NCBI GenBank assembly: GCA_021604405.1
Contig: BQJA01000003.1
Span: 1-64,000, forward strand
Direction of reading: 5' to 3'
Source of the DNA: Nitrosomonas sp.
Lineage (GTDB): Bacteria > Pseudomonadota > Gammaproteobacteria > Burkholderiales > Nitrosomonadaceae
DNA length: 64,000 nucleotides
The position numbers were made by a program, and so were the translations under genes. Shown here piece after piece: positions 45,245 to 56,392 of the stretch (its first letter is position 1; every line of letters starts with the position of its first letter). The notes under the pieces were generated by a model, which saw only the letters and a program-made list of their open reading frames with translations, was not told the origin of the DNA and did not search any database.

Positions 45245-46495
45245 TTAGTCGCCATAAACAGGGAATTTTGCACATAGCGCCTTCGTTTCTTCCGCCACGC
45301 GCGATAATACCGCGGGATCTGTTGGGGATTCCAACACATCAGCAATTAAGTCCGCTAAATTCTCTGATTCAATCTCCTTGAAGCCCCGTGTCGTGATTGC
45401 AGGAGAGCCAACACGTATGCCGCTCGTAACAAATGGTTTTTGCGGATCATTCGGAATAGCATTCTTATTCACCGTAATATGCGCCAGTTCTAGTGATTCT
45501 TCAGCCTGCTTACCGGTAAGATTCATCGCACGAAGATCAACTAAAAACATGTGACAATCTGTATGGCCGGACACTATTCGCAACCCCCGTTTTTTTAGCA
45601 CCTTTGCCATTACCCTGGCATTCTCTATAACCTGCTCTTGATAATCTTTGAATTCTTTACTGGCAGCTTCCTTAAAAGCAACCGCCTTGGCAGCGATTAC
45701 ATGCATTAGCGGTCCGCCCTGAGTTTGCGGGAAAATTGCAGAATTAAGTGATTTTTCAAATTCTGGTTTAGCCATAATAATGCCCCCGCGTGGACCACGT
45801 AATGTTTTATGGGTTGTGCTCGTCACAAAATCAGCAATACCGACTGGATTTGGATAAAAGCCCGCTGCTACCAATCCAGCATAATGTGCCATGTCAACAA
45901 ATAAATATGCGTCCACTGAATCGGCAATCTTGCGAAAACGTTTCCAGTCGATTATCCGTGCATATGAAGAAGCACCGGCAACAATCATTTTTGGTTTATG
46001 TTCAGCTGCTAACCGTTCCACCTCATCATAATCCAGCTCTTCTGTCTCAGGATGAAGTCCGTAAGCGACTGAATGGAATATTTTTCCACTCAGATTAACC
46101 GACGAACCATGCGTTAAATGACCACCGTGCGCCAGAGACATACCAAGAAGCGTATCTCCCGGTTTTAGGGCAGACAGATAAACCGCTGCGTTTGCTTGCG
46201 AACCCGAATGTGGCTGAACATTCACATATTCAGCATTAAACAGCGATTTTAAGCGATCGATTGCCAGCTGTTCAACGATATCGACATGCTTACAACCGCC
46301 ATAATAGCGTTTGTTGGGATAACCCTCTGCATACTTGTTGGTCAAGAGCGATCCTTGCGCTTGCATGACCGCCGGACTGGCATAATTTTCTGACGCGATT
46401 AATTCAATATGATCCTCTTGGCGTTGCATTTCGCCTTTGATCGCCTGCCACAGGTCAGGGTCAACTTTTGCTATCGTTTGCTTCTGGGAATACAT
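45245..46495 (-). CDS. glyA: serine hydroxymethyltransferase
   Basis: 416 residues, standard length. Signatures: [41 protein letters not shown], the PLP-lysine [12 protein letters not shown], and [15 protein letters not shown]. It interconverts serine and glycine and supplies C1 units. AAGGA lies about 10 nt upstream of the ATG at 46495. Heads the glyA-nrdR-ribD group. Confidence 0.98.
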   Translation of the reverse strand: MYSQKQTIAKVDPDLWQAIKGEMQRQEDHIELIASENYASPAVMQAQGSLLTNKYAEGYPNKRYYGGCKHVDIVEQLAIDRLKSLFNAEYVNVQPHSGSQANAAVYLSALKPGDTLLGMSLAHGGHLTHGSSVNLSGKIFHSVAYGLHPETEELDYDEVERLAAEHKPKMIVAGASSYARIIDWKRFRKIADSVDAYLFVDMAHYAGLVAAGFYPNPVGIADFVTSTTHKTLRGPRGGIIMAKPEFEKSLNSAIFPQTQGGPLMHVIAAKAVAFKEAASKEFKDYQEQVIENARVMAKVLKKRGLRIVSGHTDCHMFLVDLRAMNLTGKQAEESLELAHITVNKNAIPNDPQKPFVTSGIRVGSPAITTRGFKEIESENLADLIADVLESPTDPAVLSRVAEETKALCAKFPVYGD

Positions 46496-46615
46496 GGTTA
46501 TATCAGTCCTTTTAATTTTTGGATGCTGAGAAATTAGTTATATTACCATTTTCGGAAGAAATGAAGCGATACATCTGAACGTACTGTTAGGTAATAAAAT
46601 TTGAGAAATGAAAAA

Positions 46616-47689
46616 TTAACGTAACTGCAAATATTCCTGATCAGTAATCGCGGACCATTCCTTTACCAGACCAAGAAATTTTTGTTGACTGCCAATTACT
46701 TTTTTTGCAAACGGTGATTTAGCCGCGACTTGGTCCAACAGCTCACTATTGGCTTTTTTAAATGCATTTAATACATCAGGCGGAAATGTGCGGATATTGA
46801 TATTACGCTGATACTTCATCTCCGCCCAGACCGTCGCATTCCGAAAAAAAGACTCTGACAGGATGTCAAACGAAACTTCTTTAGCAGAAGTTGCAATAAT
46901 TGCTTGCAGATCTTCCGGCAAGGAATCAAATTTATCTTTATTAACAAAAACGTGCAATTCCGCACCGGGTTCATGCCAGCCCGTATAATAGTAAGGTGCA
47001 ATTTTCTGGAAACCCATCTTCTCGTCATTGGCTGGACCGGCCCATTCCACTGCATCAATCGTCCCGCGTTCTAATGCTGTATACAGCTCACCAGGCGGGA
47101 TGCTGACCGGCTTCATACCAACCTTTTCCACCACTTCACCCGCATGACCCGGAATACGCATCTTCAACCCCTTTAGATCATTCAGCGAATTAATTTCCTT
47201 CCTGAACCACCCGCCCATTTGTATATGGGTATTACCAGCAGGAAACGCAACAATATTATGCCGACTATAGACTTTATGCAGCAAAGCCAAGCCGCCGCCA
47301 TAGTAGTACCATGCATTCATTTCGGTGGGGGTCATACCAAATGGCGTAGTGGTAAAAAAAGTAGTCGCTGGATCTTTGCCTTTGTAATAATAAGAAGCCG
47401 TATGACCCATTTCATATGCGCCTGACCGAACCATGTCAAAAACACCTAACGGCGCTTTGTGCCTGCCAGGCGCATCGACAATAATACGCATACGCCCCCC
47501 CGTCATTTTTTCAACATTGCTAGCAAAACGGGCTGCTGCATTATGCAGCATCGGCGTTCCTTCCGGCCAGGACATAGCTAATCGCCATTTATAGACAGCT
47601 TGAGCAGATACTGCGGTGACAGCCAATGAAGATATAAGTATCGCAACAATAGCATGAACAACCAAATGCGCCATTTTCAAGATTGCCAT
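46616..47689 (-). CDS. TRAP transporter substrate-binding protein, DctP family
   Basis: 357 residues with a signal peptide (about 1-30, ending VSAQA). The mature protein has DctP-family patterns: YKWRLAMSWPEGTPMLHNAAARFASNVEKMTGGRM, the binding-site Arg in DLKGLKMRIPGHAGEVV, GELYTALERGTIDAVEWAGPANDEKMG, and YYYTGWHEPG, which is characteristic of the subgroup that binds 2-oxoacids or lactate-like ligands, often as a dimer. No DctQ or DctM permease gene is adjacent. It is either an orphan gene or works with a permease encoded elsewhere. Confidence 0.88.
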   Translation of the reverse strand: MAILKMAHLVVHAIVAILISSLAVTAVSAQAVYKWRLAMSWPEGTPMLHNAAARFASNVEKMTGGRMRIIVDAPGRHKAPLGVFDMVRSGAYEMGHTASYYYKGKDPATTFFTTTPFGMTPTEMNAWYYYGGGLALLHKVYSRHNIVAFPAGNTHIQMGGWFRKEINSLNDLKGLKMRIPGHAGEVVEKVGMKPVSIPPGELYTALERGTIDAVEWAGPANDEKMGFQKIAPYYYTGWHEPGAELHVFVNKDKFDSLPEDLQAIIATSAKEVSFDILSESFFRNATVWAEMKYQRNINIRTFPPDVLNAFKKANSELLDQVAAKSPFAKKVIGSQQKFLGLVKEWSAITDQEYLQLR

Positions 47690-47829
47690 TATTTGCCACC
47701 AAGCAAGAAAATTTTCACAATTTATAACTAAAAAAATGACATCACTGACGCGCGGTCAAACCATCGTTTCAATACTGATCCGTACCGATAACCAACCCAT
47801 AAAAATAAGGAAAAATCTACCGTCAGTTG

Positions 47830-50085
47830 CTAAACAACCGCTTCTTCATCCTCAAACTGGAGTATTACTTTATCTTCTGAATCTATATCCACCATCACTT
47901 TTCCGCCATTAGCAAGCCGGCCAAACAACAATTCATCAGCCAGCGCACTGCGGATTGTATCCTGGATAAGACGTGCCATTGGACGCGCGCCCATCAGAGG
48001 ATCAAAACCATTCTTTGCAAGAAATATCCGCAAACGATCGGTAAACATTGCTTCCACTTTCTTCTCCTGCAATTGTGCTTCAAGCTGAAGTAGAAATTTA
48101 TCAGCAACGCGCAATATAACGTCTTGGTCCAATGACGAGAAAGAAATCAGCGCATCCAGTCGATTACGAAATTCGGGCGAAAATATTCGTTTGATATCAG
48201 CCATTTCATCTCCCGCCTGCGATGGTTTGGTAAAGCCAATCGAGGTTTTGGTGAGCGATTCAGCGCCAGCATTTGTTGTCATTATAATAATGACATTGCG
48301 AAAATCTGCTTTACGACCGTTATTATCTGTCAGCGTACCGTAATCCATTATCTGCAATAGAATATTAAAAATATCAGTGTGTGCTTTCTCAATTTCATCC
48401 AACAGCAAGACAGAATACGGATGTTTAATTATCAATTCCGTTAGCAAACCACCTTGATCAAAACCAACATAGCCTGGCGGTGCCCCAATCAAGCGTGAGA
48501 CCGCGTGACGCTCCATATATTCAGACATATCAAAGCGATGCAACTGAACACCAAGTGCATAAGCCAATTGTCTTGCAACTTCAGTCTTACCGACGCCCGT
48601 TGGACCCGAGAAAAGAAAGGAGCCAACCGGTTTCTGCGGATTACCCAGACCACTTCTGGCCATCTTGATAGCCGCCGAGAGTGCATCGATGGCTGGATCC
48701 TGGCCAAATACAATCGCCTTTAAGTCGCGACCAAGCATTTTCAGCTTGTTGCGGTCATTACTGGAAATATTTTGCGGTGGAATACGCGCAATTTTAGCGA
48801 CAATATTTTCGATTTCATGCTTGCCAATAATTTTACGTTGTTTTGATTTCGGCAATATGCGCTGAGCAGCACCTGCTTCATCAATGACATCGATCGCTTT
48901 ATCCGGCAAATGCCTGTCATTGATATATCTTGCAGATAGCTCTGCCGCAGCAGTCAGTGCGACTGCTGTGTATTTAACCTTATGATGCATTTCGTAGCGG
49001 GATTTTAGGCCGCGCAAAATTGCCACCGTTTCATCAACGCTTGGTTCAGGCACATCAATTTTTTGAAAACGACGTGATAACGCATGATCTTTCTCAAATA
49101 TTCCGCGATATTCACTGTAAGTCGTTGCTCCAATGCATTTTAGCTGTCCGGTGCTCAATACGGGCTTAAGTAAATTGGAAGCATCTAATGTGCCACCAGA
49201 AGCCGCACCCGCACCTATCAGGGTGTGTATCTCATCAATAAAAAGGATCGTATCCGGATTATCGATCAATTGCTTCAGCACTGATTTTAATCGCTGTTCA
49301 AAATCACCACGATACTTGGTACCCGCCAACAGTGCGCCCATATCAAGTGCATAAACTTGATAATTCAGAAGCACTGCCGGTACGTCACCCTCAACAATCT
49401 GCCTTGCCAGGCCCTCTGCGATAGCTGTTTTACCGACCCCGGCTTCGCCTACCAGCAACGGATTATTTTTGCGTCGGCGGCATAATGTCTGTATCACACG
49501 TTCGAGTTCTTTATGTCGTCCTACCAATGGGTCTATTTTATTAGTCAACGCCTGAACATTAAGATTTACCGTATAACTTTCCAGAACGCCCCCTACACTT
49601 TGCTCTTGCTCCCCCTCATTTTCATTGCTGATCTTAGCATCTGCGCTCTGCGGCAATTTTGTAATATTATGCGAGAGATAATTGACCACATCCAGCCGGG
49701 TCAAGCCTTTCTTCTGCAAGAAATAAACCGCGTGAGAATCTTTTTCGCCAAATATTGCCACAAGCACATTCGCACCTGTAACTTCCTTTTTGCCAGATGA
49801 TTGAACATGCAATATCGCCCGTTGTATAACTCGCTGAAAGCCTAATGTAGGCTGCGTTTCGACTTCTCCGTCACCACTGACAGTCGGGGTATGGCGCGCG
49901 ACATGATCTAACAATAAAGATCGCAAATCTTCTACATTAACTGAACAAGCAGTTAATACTTCGGCAGCACTCGCATTATCGAGCATTGCTAATAACAAAT
50001 GTTCAACTGTAATGAACTCATGACGTTTTTGCCGTGACTCAACAAACGCCATATGTAAACTTATTTCCAAATCATGAGCAATCAT
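47830..50085 (-). CDS. clpA: ATP-dependent Clp protease ATP-binding subunit ClpA
   Basis: 751 residues, normal ClpA length. N-domain with two Clp_N repeats ([32 protein letters not shown]), AAA1 with [15 protein letters not shown] and [11 protein letters not shown], and AAA2 with [24 protein letters not shown]. There is no ClpB-type middle coiled coil. The ClpP-docking IGF/L loop is seen as [10 protein letters not shown]. It unfolds substrates for ClpP with ClpS as adaptor. The clpS stop precedes the clpA ATG by one base, so translation is coupled. clpP is not here. Confidence 0.97.
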   Translation of the reverse strand: MIAHDLEISLHMAFVESRQKRHEFITVEHLLLAMLDNASAAEVLTACSVNVEDLRSLLLDHVARHTPTVSGDGEVETQPTLGFQRVIQRAILHVQSSGKKEVTGANVLVAIFGEKDSHAVYFLQKKGLTRLDVVNYLSHNITKLPQSADAKISNENEGEQEQSVGGVLESYTVNLNVQALTNKIDPLVGRHKELERVIQTLCRRRKNNPLLVGEAGVGKTAIAEGLARQIVEGDVPAVLLNYQVYALDMGALLAGTKYRGDFEQRLKSVLKQLIDNPDTILFIDEIHTLIGAGAASGGTLDASNLLKPVLSTGQLKCIGATTYSEYRGIFEKDHALSRRFQKIDVPEPSVDETVAILRGLKSRYEMHHKVKYTAVALTAAAELSARYINDRHLPDKAIDVIDEAGAAQRILPKSKQRKIIGKHEIENIVAKIARIPPQNISSNDRNKLKMLGRDLKAIVFGQDPAIDALSAAIKMARSGLGNPQKPVGSFLFSGPTGVGKTEVARQLAYALGVQLHRFDMSEYMERHAVSRLIGAPPGYVGFDQGGLLTELIIKHPYSVLLLDEIEKAHTDIFNILLQIMDYGTLTDNNGRKADFRNVIIIMTTNAGAESLTKTSIGFTKPSQAGDEMADIKRIFSPEFRNRLDALISFSSLDQDVILRVADKFLLQLEAQLQEKKVEAMFTDRLRIFLAKNGFDPLMGARPMARLIQDTIRSALADELLFGRLANGGKVMVDIDSEDKVILQFEDEEAVV

Positions 50086-50086
50086 C

Positions 50087-50401
50087 TCAGTTTTTCTCCT
50101 CTTCCATTACACACTTTAGCGGGTGCTGGTGCTCTCTCGCATATTTAAGCACCTGTTCAACCTTGGTCATTGCAATATCGCACGGATAAACGCCACATAC
50201 TCCAGATCCTTCTGTATGAACCTTCAGCATAATTTGTGTCGCCTGTTCCTGATTCATGGAAAAGAAAATCTGTAGCACATCGACAACAAATTCCATTGGG
50301 GTGAAGTCATCGTTTAACAACAGAATTTTATACATGGGGGGTGGTTTGAGTCCACTCTTTTTCTTCTCCTGAATAACTTCTTCACGATCGCCTACTGCCA
50401 T
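50087..50401 (-). CDS. clpS: Clp protease adaptor ClpS
   Basis: 104 residues. The N-terminal tail is followed by the substrate-binding core: [24 protein letters not shown] with the NDD residues that hold the N-end-rule amine, then [27 protein letters not shown]. It delivers N-degron substrates to ClpA. Encoded immediately before clpA. Confidence 0.97.
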   Translation of the reverse strand: MAVGDREEVIQEKKKSGLKPPPMYKILLLNDDFTPMEFVVDVLQIFFSMNQEQATQIMLKVHTEGSGVCGVYPCDIAMTKVEQVLKYAREHQHPLKCVMEEEKN

Positions 50402-50537
50402 AATTTCACGCCCTGCCTCATGACAAATTTAATTTAAATACAAAATGTATCATTATACCTATTTGACGATTACGACAAATTTTTCAAGTATCTTAAAAAA
50501 ATCTTGTGACTTAACACAATAATAATTTTGTATCCGC

Positions 50538-50566
50538 TTGACTTTAACTCAAAATTTCAGTAAAAA
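50538..50566 (+). promoter_or_regulatory. candidate promoter of cold-shock gene
   Basis: TTGACT (50538-50543), a 17-bp spacer and TAAAAA (50561-50566, 4 of 6 matches) are about 110 nt upstream of the csp start. If correct, the transcript has a leader of roughly 100 nt, as usual for cspA-type genes with temperature-sensitive 5' regions. The -10 match is weak. Confidence 0.35.
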
Positions 50567-50677
50567 GTAGTAGGCGTTTGGCTTCAAGTTTTCTGCAGTA
50601 TTGGTTTAAGCCTTTTGCGGTCTTGATAATCAAATAGTATTAGGGTTTCCGGCCCAGTTTTTTTATAGGAAGTAATA

Positions 50678-50881
50678 ATGGCAACAGGTACAGTAAAATG
50701 GTTCAATGATTCAAAAGGATTTGGTTTTATTACCCCTGATGATGGCAGCGAGGATTTGTTTGCGCACTTTTCAGCAATCAACATGTCTGGATTCAAAACA
50801 CTTAAGGAAGGTCAGAAAGTCAGCTTTGATGTCACCCAGGGTCCAAAAGGGAAACAAGCCTCAAACATTCAATCTTCCTAA
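50678..50881 (+). CDS. cold-shock protein, CspA family
   Basis: 67 residues, a single S1-like cold-shock domain: [34 protein letters not shown] with RNP1 (KGFGFIT) and RNP2 (DLFAHF), ending [11 protein letters not shown]. It binds single-stranded RNA and acts as an RNA chaperone. AGGAAG precedes the ATG at 50678 with 6 nt spacing. Whether it is cold-induced cannot be told from sequence; the long leader hints at post-transcriptional control. Confidence 0.96.
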   Translation: MATGTVKWFNDSKGFGFITPDDGSEDLFAHFSAINMSGFKTLKEGQKVSFDVTQGPKGKQASNIQSS

Positions 50882-50899
50882 CTAAAAATCATAAGCCGG

Positions 50900-50928
50900 A
50901 GCAGCCTGATAATCGCAATTGGGCTGCT
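50900..50928 (+). terminator. weak hairpin after csp
   Basis: A 7-bp stem (AGCAGCC / GGCTGCT) with a 15-nt loop begins 19 nt after the csp stop. There is no clear T-tract (TGCTAAAATAAG follows), so its role as terminator is doubtful; the stronger hairpin at 50950-50985 follows. Confidence 0.3.
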
Positions 50929-50949
50929 TGCTAAAATAAGATTGTAGTA

Positions 50950-50985
50950 ATTTATCCCTTGCTGGGGCGCCAGCAAGGGATAAAT
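50950..50985. terminator. strong bidirectional hairpin between csp and icd
   Basis: A perfect 16-bp stem (ATTTATCCCTTGCTGG with its complement) and a 4-nt GGCG loop lies between convergent csp and icd. The distal bases of each arm are AT-rich, ending ATAAAT in both directions. Its position and strength fit a shared terminator. Confidence 0.7.
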
Positions 50986-51028
50986 TGCGCCTCGATTAAA
51001 AAAGGCTGCACCCCACTGCCAGCCTCTC

Positions 51029-52279
51029 TTATTTCATATGCTCAACCAGCGCCTGACCGAATGTTGAGCATGAGACCTTTTTCGCGTCAACCATTAACCG
51101 CGCCAAATCATACGTTACAATTTTATCTTGAATCGTCCGCTCCATTGCACTGATAATCATATCAGCTGCTTCAGTCCAACCCATATGCCGCAACATCATT
51201 TCCGCCGACAATATAATTGAACCTGGATTGACCTGGTCTTTACCTGCATATTTAGGCGCTGTTCCATGTGTTGCCTCAAATATAGCAACTGAATCGCTCA
51301 GATTAGCACCCGGCGCAATTCCAATACCACCAACTTGAGCGGCCAGCGCATCAGAAATATAGTCGCCATTTAAGTTTAATGTCGTCACCACATCATACTC
51401 CTCGGGTCGTAACAAAATCTGCTGCAGAAATGCATCAGCAATCACATCCTTGACGATGATATCACCATGATCCGCTGAAACTTTCATCCACGGCCCACCA
51501 TCGAGCAATTCGGCACCAAATTCTTGTTCCGCCAAAGCATATCCCCAGCTCTTGAATGCACCTTCGGTGAATTTCATAATGTTACCTTTATGCACCAAAG
51601 TAACAGAATCGCGCTTATTATCAATTGCATATTGAATCGCCTTGCGCACAAATCTTTCAGTACCCTCTCTAGATACCGGCTTAACGCCAATTCCGGAAGT
51701 CGACGGAAAACGTATATTGGTAACACCCATATCCTTTATTAAGAAATCGATTACTTTTTTCGCTGATTCTGACTCTGCCTCCCATTCAATACCTGCATAA
51801 ATATCTTCCGAATTCTCTCGAAAAATCACCATATCGGTCTTTTCAGGATTTTTCAGTGGACTTGGCACCCCTTTAAAGTAGCGAACGGGGCGTAAGCAAA
51901 CATATAGATCCAGTTGTTGACGAAGCGTCACGTTGATGGAACGAATTCCACCACCGACAGGTGTCGTTAACGGGCCCTTAATCGAAATCACAAATTCTTT
52001 TGCTGCTTGCAGCGTTTCTTCTGGCAACCATACATCACTGCCATAAACACGAGTAGATTTCTCTCCAGCGAAAATTTCCATCCAGGAAATTTTACGTTGA
52101 CTACCATAAACTTTTTCCACAGCAGAATCGACCACTTTCTGCATCACCGGCGTAATATCAACACCTATTCCGTCACCTTCAATAAATGGAATAATTGGAT
52201 TATCTGGCACAATGAAAGAATAATCATTATTAACACTAATTTTTTCACCGTTAGCTGGTACTTTAATATGCTGATACAT
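51029..52279 (-). CDS. icd: NADP-dependent isocitrate dehydrogenase
   Basis: 416 residues from the ATG at 52279, which has GGAG 6-7 nt upstream; the longer frame to 52324 lacks one. Motifs: [17 protein letters not shown], the isocitrate-binding [35 protein letters not shown], the metal-binding [25 protein letters not shown], and [16 protein letters not shown] with Lys/Tyr residues for NADP+. It decarboxylates isocitrate to 2-oxoglutarate. The phosphorylated Ser in RSINVTLRQ is kept; AceK-type control therefore possible. Confidence 0.97.
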   Translation of the reverse strand: MYQHIKVPANGEKISVNNDYSFIVPDNPIIPFIEGDGIGVDITPVMQKVVDSAVEKVYGSQRKISWMEIFAGEKSTRVYGSDVWLPEETLQAAKEFVISIKGPLTTPVGGGIRSINVTLRQQLDLYVCLRPVRYFKGVPSPLKNPEKTDMVIFRENSEDIYAGIEWEAESESAKKVIDFLIKDMGVTNIRFPSTSGIGVKPVSREGTERFVRKAIQYAIDNKRDSVTLVHKGNIMKFTEGAFKSWGYALAEQEFGAELLDGGPWMKVSADHGDIIVKDVIADAFLQQILLRPEEYDVVTTLNLNGDYISDALAAQVGGIGIAPGANLSDSVAIFEATHGTAPKYAGKDQVNPGSIILSAEMMLRHMGWTEAADMIISAMERTIQDKIVTYDLARLMVDAKKVSCSTFGQALVEHMK

Positions 52280-52427
52280 AGCATCTCCGAATAAACGATA
52301 TAGACGGCATGCCAATACCATCAATATCTTAGATTACAATTGCAGCAAATCGGCAATTTATTAAAAAAGACGAAAAATATAACGATTAAATAATCGCTCC
52401 TATTAAAACTGCCTCAATAAATAAATG

Positions 52428-52919
52428 CTATTCTGCACTTACTCTTAATATCATCTTGTCATTTGATTGAATTACGTCAATTCTACGTAAAAAATTCTGG
52501 CCAAGTAACGCCATTCTGCCATGCATACCAACGCTGACACTCAAGCCATTAACCGCGATACCGCCCGCTTCTACTTTTTGCCCTGAAATAATTTCACCCG
52601 TAACCACACCGCCTGCGGTTGAAAAATTAGCGGGCGCGCCCCTTGGCAAGTTCGCCATTCTTGCCAATTCTTTGCTGACCGAAACAATACTTGCACCTGT
52701 ATCAACCATAAAATCAACCGGATAACCATTAATAGCACCGCGCACATAATAGTGCCCGTCCGGGGACCTTGGTATCACAACTTTACCCCGCCCCATCCCT
52801 ATTGTGGCAACGGCAATCGTCGGATCTTGTCGAGTCTCGAAATAAAGGAAGAATGCGCTAAAAATAGCTATCCAGATCACAAGCACGGAAATGAGATTCT
52901 TGGTGATTCGACTACTCAT
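52428..52919 (-). CDS. membrane-anchored retropepsin-like aspartic protease
   Basis: 163 residues from the ATG at 52919 (the frame goes to 52964). One membrane helix near the N-terminus (about residues 9-28), then a periplasmic clan-AA aspartic protease fold: GYPVDFMVDTGASIVSVSKELA with the catalytic DTGAS, and a hydrophobic-hydrophobic-Gly pair ALLGQNFLRRID. This is the TIGR02281-type single-domain retropepsin that acts as a dimer. Substrate unknown. Likely periplasmic face of inner membrane. Confidence 0.85.
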   Translation of the reverse strand: MSSRITKNLISVLVIWIAIFSAFFLYFETRQDPTIAVATIGMGRGKVVIPRSPDGHYYVRGAINGYPVDFMVDTGASIVSVSKELARMANLPRGAPANFSTAGGVVTGEIISGQKVEAGGIAVNGLSVSVGMHGRMALLGQNFLRRIDVIQSNDKMILRVSAE

Positions 52920-53392
52920 TAAAAAAATCTCAGCCTCGACCACTACCGTCAACCAGGCAACCAATCCCAGCTAAATTATCATGCACACGGATTTTGCAAC
53001 GCCATCTCATTCCCGTTATATCACTATCTTTATAAATTGAATTCAAAAAAAAAGCGCATTAAGACATATAACAAATATTTTTTCGCGCACGCTAGTGTAT
53101 TCTGGTTTCGAACCTGTCACAGCGAATTTTTGAATCAGCACGAAATGATTTTATTTGATCAAAAATCCAGCTGTGTTAAATTTTGCTGATGGTTTGGCTA
53201 CAACAAATCCGAATAATATTATTATCAAATCCAGGCTATGTCTATCCAGCGCCTTGGCGTTTCCCCATAATTGTACAAAATATGCTCAATCCCAGGCACA
53301 AACTACCGTTTTTTTAACTCTATAGCCAAACAACTATTAGTCTACTTTGCCATAAGATAAGCGCCACACTAAATAATTTCCTTTTTAATACT
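52920..53392. other. divergent spacer retropepsin / RpfE-type gene
   Basis: About 470 bp without open frame, repeat or RNA gene that I can support. Confidence 0.4.
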
Positions 53393-54448
53393 ATGACAAA
53401 TCTTCACTTATTGATCCCGTCCCTTTTTTGGAACAGAATCACTCAGCCTGAAACTCTTGACGGCTTATCACTCCCCGCCGTAGAAAACTTTTTAGCTAAA
53501 AGCTCACAAACCCAGCAAACGTCTCAAGGGTTCGAAGCATGGCTCTGTCAAGTTTTCGGAATAAGTAAACAACAAAATTGGCCGATAGCACCAATTTTGC
53601 TCCAATTTGAAAATACTGAACAAGCATCAGCAGAAAATGGTTACTGGCTACGCGCCGATCCAGTCCATCTACGGATCGAACAAAATCATATTTTATTGGC
53701 AGACAGCCAAATGTTCAAAATTTCAGTAAAGGAATCAGATCAACTTGCCGATATAGTCAACCGGCATTTTGAAAAGGATGCGTTGGCTTTTCTACCGATA
53801 AACCCTGATCGCTGGTATGTCCGCTTAGAGAAAAATCCGGATTTACAACTTCACGCCCTCAGTCAAATTGCCGGCACGAATATCAATAATTATTTACCAA
53901 CAGGTGAGGACAGAACCATTTGGCACAATAGATTTAATGAAATACAAATGCTGCTGCACGAACATCCGATAAATCAAGCAAGACAAGAGCGTGGCGAACT
54001 AGCTATCAATAGCCTATGGTTCTGGGGAGGAGGGAGGATACCGGAAACGGTCACCTCGATTTATACCCATATATGGAGCAATGACATGCTCCCTCGCGCA
54101 CTGGCGCTGACAAGCGGCACACCATATGCCACGCTCCCCGCCAATGCTGAAAGATGGCTAGAAACTGCTGAGCATGGAAACCATCTTGTCGTACTTGCAG
54201 CGCTATGGAGAAAAACGCAATATAACAATGCTTATGGCTGGCGGGAAGATCTGAAGGCATTTGAGCAGAATTGGTTTGCGCCTTTATATACCGCACTGCA
54301 AAAAGGTCAGATTACGCAACTAACGATCACTGCTATAGAAGACAACATTGCCAGAGACTTCATCATAACTCGCAAAAATTTGTGGAAATTTTGGAATTTG
54401 GCAAAGCCATTATCAAGCTACGTGAATAATGAGGCGAAGTTAACCTAA
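53393..54448 (+). CDS. conserved protein, RpfE-type (COG4255-like)
   Basis: 351 residues, soluble, no signal peptide. The overall pattern resembles betaproteobacterial and Xanthomonas RpfE-type proteins: HLLIPSLFWN at the start, an RADPVHLRIEQNHILLADSQ segment in the first half, and INSLWFWGGGRIPE in the middle. In databases such proteins are sometimes labelled phosphoglycerate mutase-like, but no catalytic site of that family is visible. Role unknown. The gene precedes the degenerate EAL protein gene by 79 bp on the same strand. Confidence in the gene is high, in the function low. Confidence 0.7.
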   Translation: MTNLHLLIPSLFWNRITQPETLDGLSLPAVENFLAKSSQTQQTSQGFEAWLCQVFGISKQQNWPIAPILLQFENTEQASAENGYWLRADPVHLRIEQNHILLADSQMFKISVKESDQLADIVNRHFEKDALAFLPINPDRWYVRLEKNPDLQLHALSQIAGTNINNYLPTGEDRTIWHNRFNEIQMLLHEHPINQARQERGELAINSLWFWGGGRIPETVTSIYTHIWSNDMLPRALALTSGTPYATLPANAERWLETAEHGNHLVVLAALWRKTQYNNAYGWREDLKAFEQNWFAPLYTALQKGQITQLTITAIEDNIARDFIITRKNLWKFWNLAKPLSSYVNNEAKLT

Positions 54449-54527
54449 TAAAAAATATCACTGCCGAATATCTGTCACTGATTATGCAAAATGTCATTTT
54501 TAGCACACGGAATACCAAGGAATAAGG

Positions 54528-55973
54528 ATGCACAAACATTCACCTTTTAGCATCATTAAACCATACCTATCTGCGAGCTTTGCCATTACAGCGATAGTAC
54601 TACTCGTCACTGCTTTTTATTTTATTTCCGGCACAGCACAGCACTGGATTACCAGTCTGTGGGGAATACTGATTATGACAATATTCGTCATGATTGGCCA
54701 GATAGCGCACGCCACAAAAAAAAATGAAAGTATTACAGCACAATTAATAAACACCAAAGAACGGCTCGCCAACGAAATCAAACACCGTCTTTGGGCTGAA
54801 AAAACGACATCAGAAAGTAAAATACAATCTCAGTTTGTCGATGAAAACTTTCCAGTATTACTCGCTTATTTCACCATTGCACAACGCTGCGGTTACCATA
54901 ACCGGGCATACCGGAATTGGCTCGGATTGAATGCAAATCAAATTGACGGCCAGTTTCTGCAGGATTTCTCAGGTGATGAGTTTAGTAAAAGCTTAAAAAA
55001 TCATATGAAGAGTATCCTGGCAGGAGAAACCGTCTTCAACGAACGCATTCAGAAATCTGCTAAAGGGATCCTTTATAATCTTACCGAGCAATTCATCCCA
55101 CATGTTGACGGCAAAAAAAGAGTTGTCGGCTTTTATACGCTTTATACTCCTCGCGCGCCTGAAAAAAACCAGATATCCGCAACAGCCGACAGCTTATCTT
55201 CCCAAGCCAATAAAAATCTCATAGGCCCGGAATTAACTGCTTCCCGCATTGTACGAGCCATAGAGGGCGACGAATTCCGTCTTTATCACCAAAAAATTCT
55301 CTCTTTAAAAACAAATGCAAATGTACCTGATCTTTATGAGGTTTTGATCCGCATGTCTGAAGAGGAGAATAATTTAATGCCCCCGGGCACTTTCCTGCCC
55401 CTTGTCGAAAAATTCAAGATGATGCCTCGATTGGATCGCTGGGTTGTGAATTACATGATGAAGTGGTTGTCCACACATCAAACAACACCTGGTACAAAAT
55501 TTTGCGTCAATATAGCCAAGGACACACTATTGTGCGCTGATTTTCCTGCTTTTGTAAGGGGCCAACTGCAACAGAATAAAATACCTCCAGACGCCCTTTG
55601 TTTTGAAATTGAGGAATCCGATGCGCTAGCAAATCCTTCCGCAACTTCAGTATTTGCAGAAAAAATAAGACAATTGGGATGCCTCGTTTCATTATGTAGC
55701 ATAAGCTACAACCAAGCTTCCGTAAATTTGTTAAAAAAAATTAATGTCGATATAATCAAAATTGACGGCAGTCTGGTCTATAACATTTCACACGACGAGA
55801 AAGACTTAGCCAAGGTTACAGCAATTAACCGGATCGCTCACACCATAAAAATACAAACAGTTGCTGAACTTGTTGAAACCGAAGACATAATAGTTAAATT
55901 ACGCGAAATTGGCGTTGATTTTGCTCAGGGTTTCGGGGTCGCCAGACCTCGACCACTGAACGAACTGGAATAA
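54528..55973 (+). CDS. membrane EAL-domain protein with degenerate catalytic site
   Basis: 481 residues. Two N-terminal membrane helices (about 12-32 and 40-60), a coiled coil (about 62-95), a PAS-like domain (about 105-210: LAYFTIAQRCGYHNRAYRNWLGL, FNERIQKSAKGILYNL) and a C-terminal EAL domain (about 237-481). EAL residues kept: EVLIR, VNIAKDTL (Asn), EIEES, DIIKIDG (Lys), AELVET and AQGFG. The metal-binding DDFGxG stretch is replaced by CSISYNQ at residues 390-396, so c-di-GMP phosphodiesterase activity is unlikely. It may bind c-di-GMP or act as a partner for other proteins. The AAGGAATAAGG ribosome binding site precedes the ATG at 54528. Confidence 0.85.
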   Translation: MHKHSPFSIIKPYLSASFAITAIVLLVTAFYFISGTAQHWITSLWGILIMTIFVMIGQIAHATKKNESITAQLINTKERLANEIKHRLWAEKTTSESKIQSQFVDENFPVLLAYFTIAQRCGYHNRAYRNWLGLNANQIDGQFLQDFSGDEFSKSLKNHMKSILAGETVFNERIQKSAKGILYNLTEQFIPHVDGKKRVVGFYTLYTPRAPEKNQISATADSLSSQANKNLIGPELTASRIVRAIEGDEFRLYHQKILSLKTNANVPDLYEVLIRMSEEENNLMPPGTFLPLVEKFKMMPRLDRWVVNYMMKWLSTHQTTPGTKFCVNIAKDTLLCADFPAFVRGQLQQNKIPPDALCFEIEESDALANPSATSVFAEKIRQLGCLVSLCSISYNQASVNLLKKINVDIIKIDGSLVYNISHDEKDLAKVTAINRIAHTIKIQTVAELVETEDIIVKLREIGVDFAQGFGVARPRPLNELE

Positions 55974-56392
55974 ATCTCCAAAACAGCAAATTAAGATCGC
56001 AACGCTCACGATAATTGATAGTCGTACGTACCGGGTTACCAAAAGATCGCCCACCCCTGATTGCTCGTAAACTATCGAGTTTACGACAGGCATTAAAGAA
56101 CGCCTTACGCAAGTAATATTATTAAATTCATGAACTTATATACATATTTTGCAAGAATACAGACAATATTATTAATCTGTCCAGAACAATGGGCAGCTTT
56201 ACTCAAGGTTAAAAAAACACCTTTTGAGCAGGTATTTCAGTACAATATAGCAAGTGATAAGGTTGTCGAGTAGTTACAAAAAAATAGGGCCATATGAATA
56301 AAGGCGAACTCTCCCCACGTTCAAAAATAACCGACGACGGGTTATACCTCCTTATTTTTTGCCAAATAATCAAACCAGGTTAGGAGTAAAAA
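55974..56392. other. spacer after EAL gene
   Basis: About 420 bp with no gene I can support. Two overlapping minus-strand frames near 55894-56112 extend into the EAL gene in the wrong frame and are shadows. No terminator hairpin with T-tract was seen. Confidence 0.4.
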
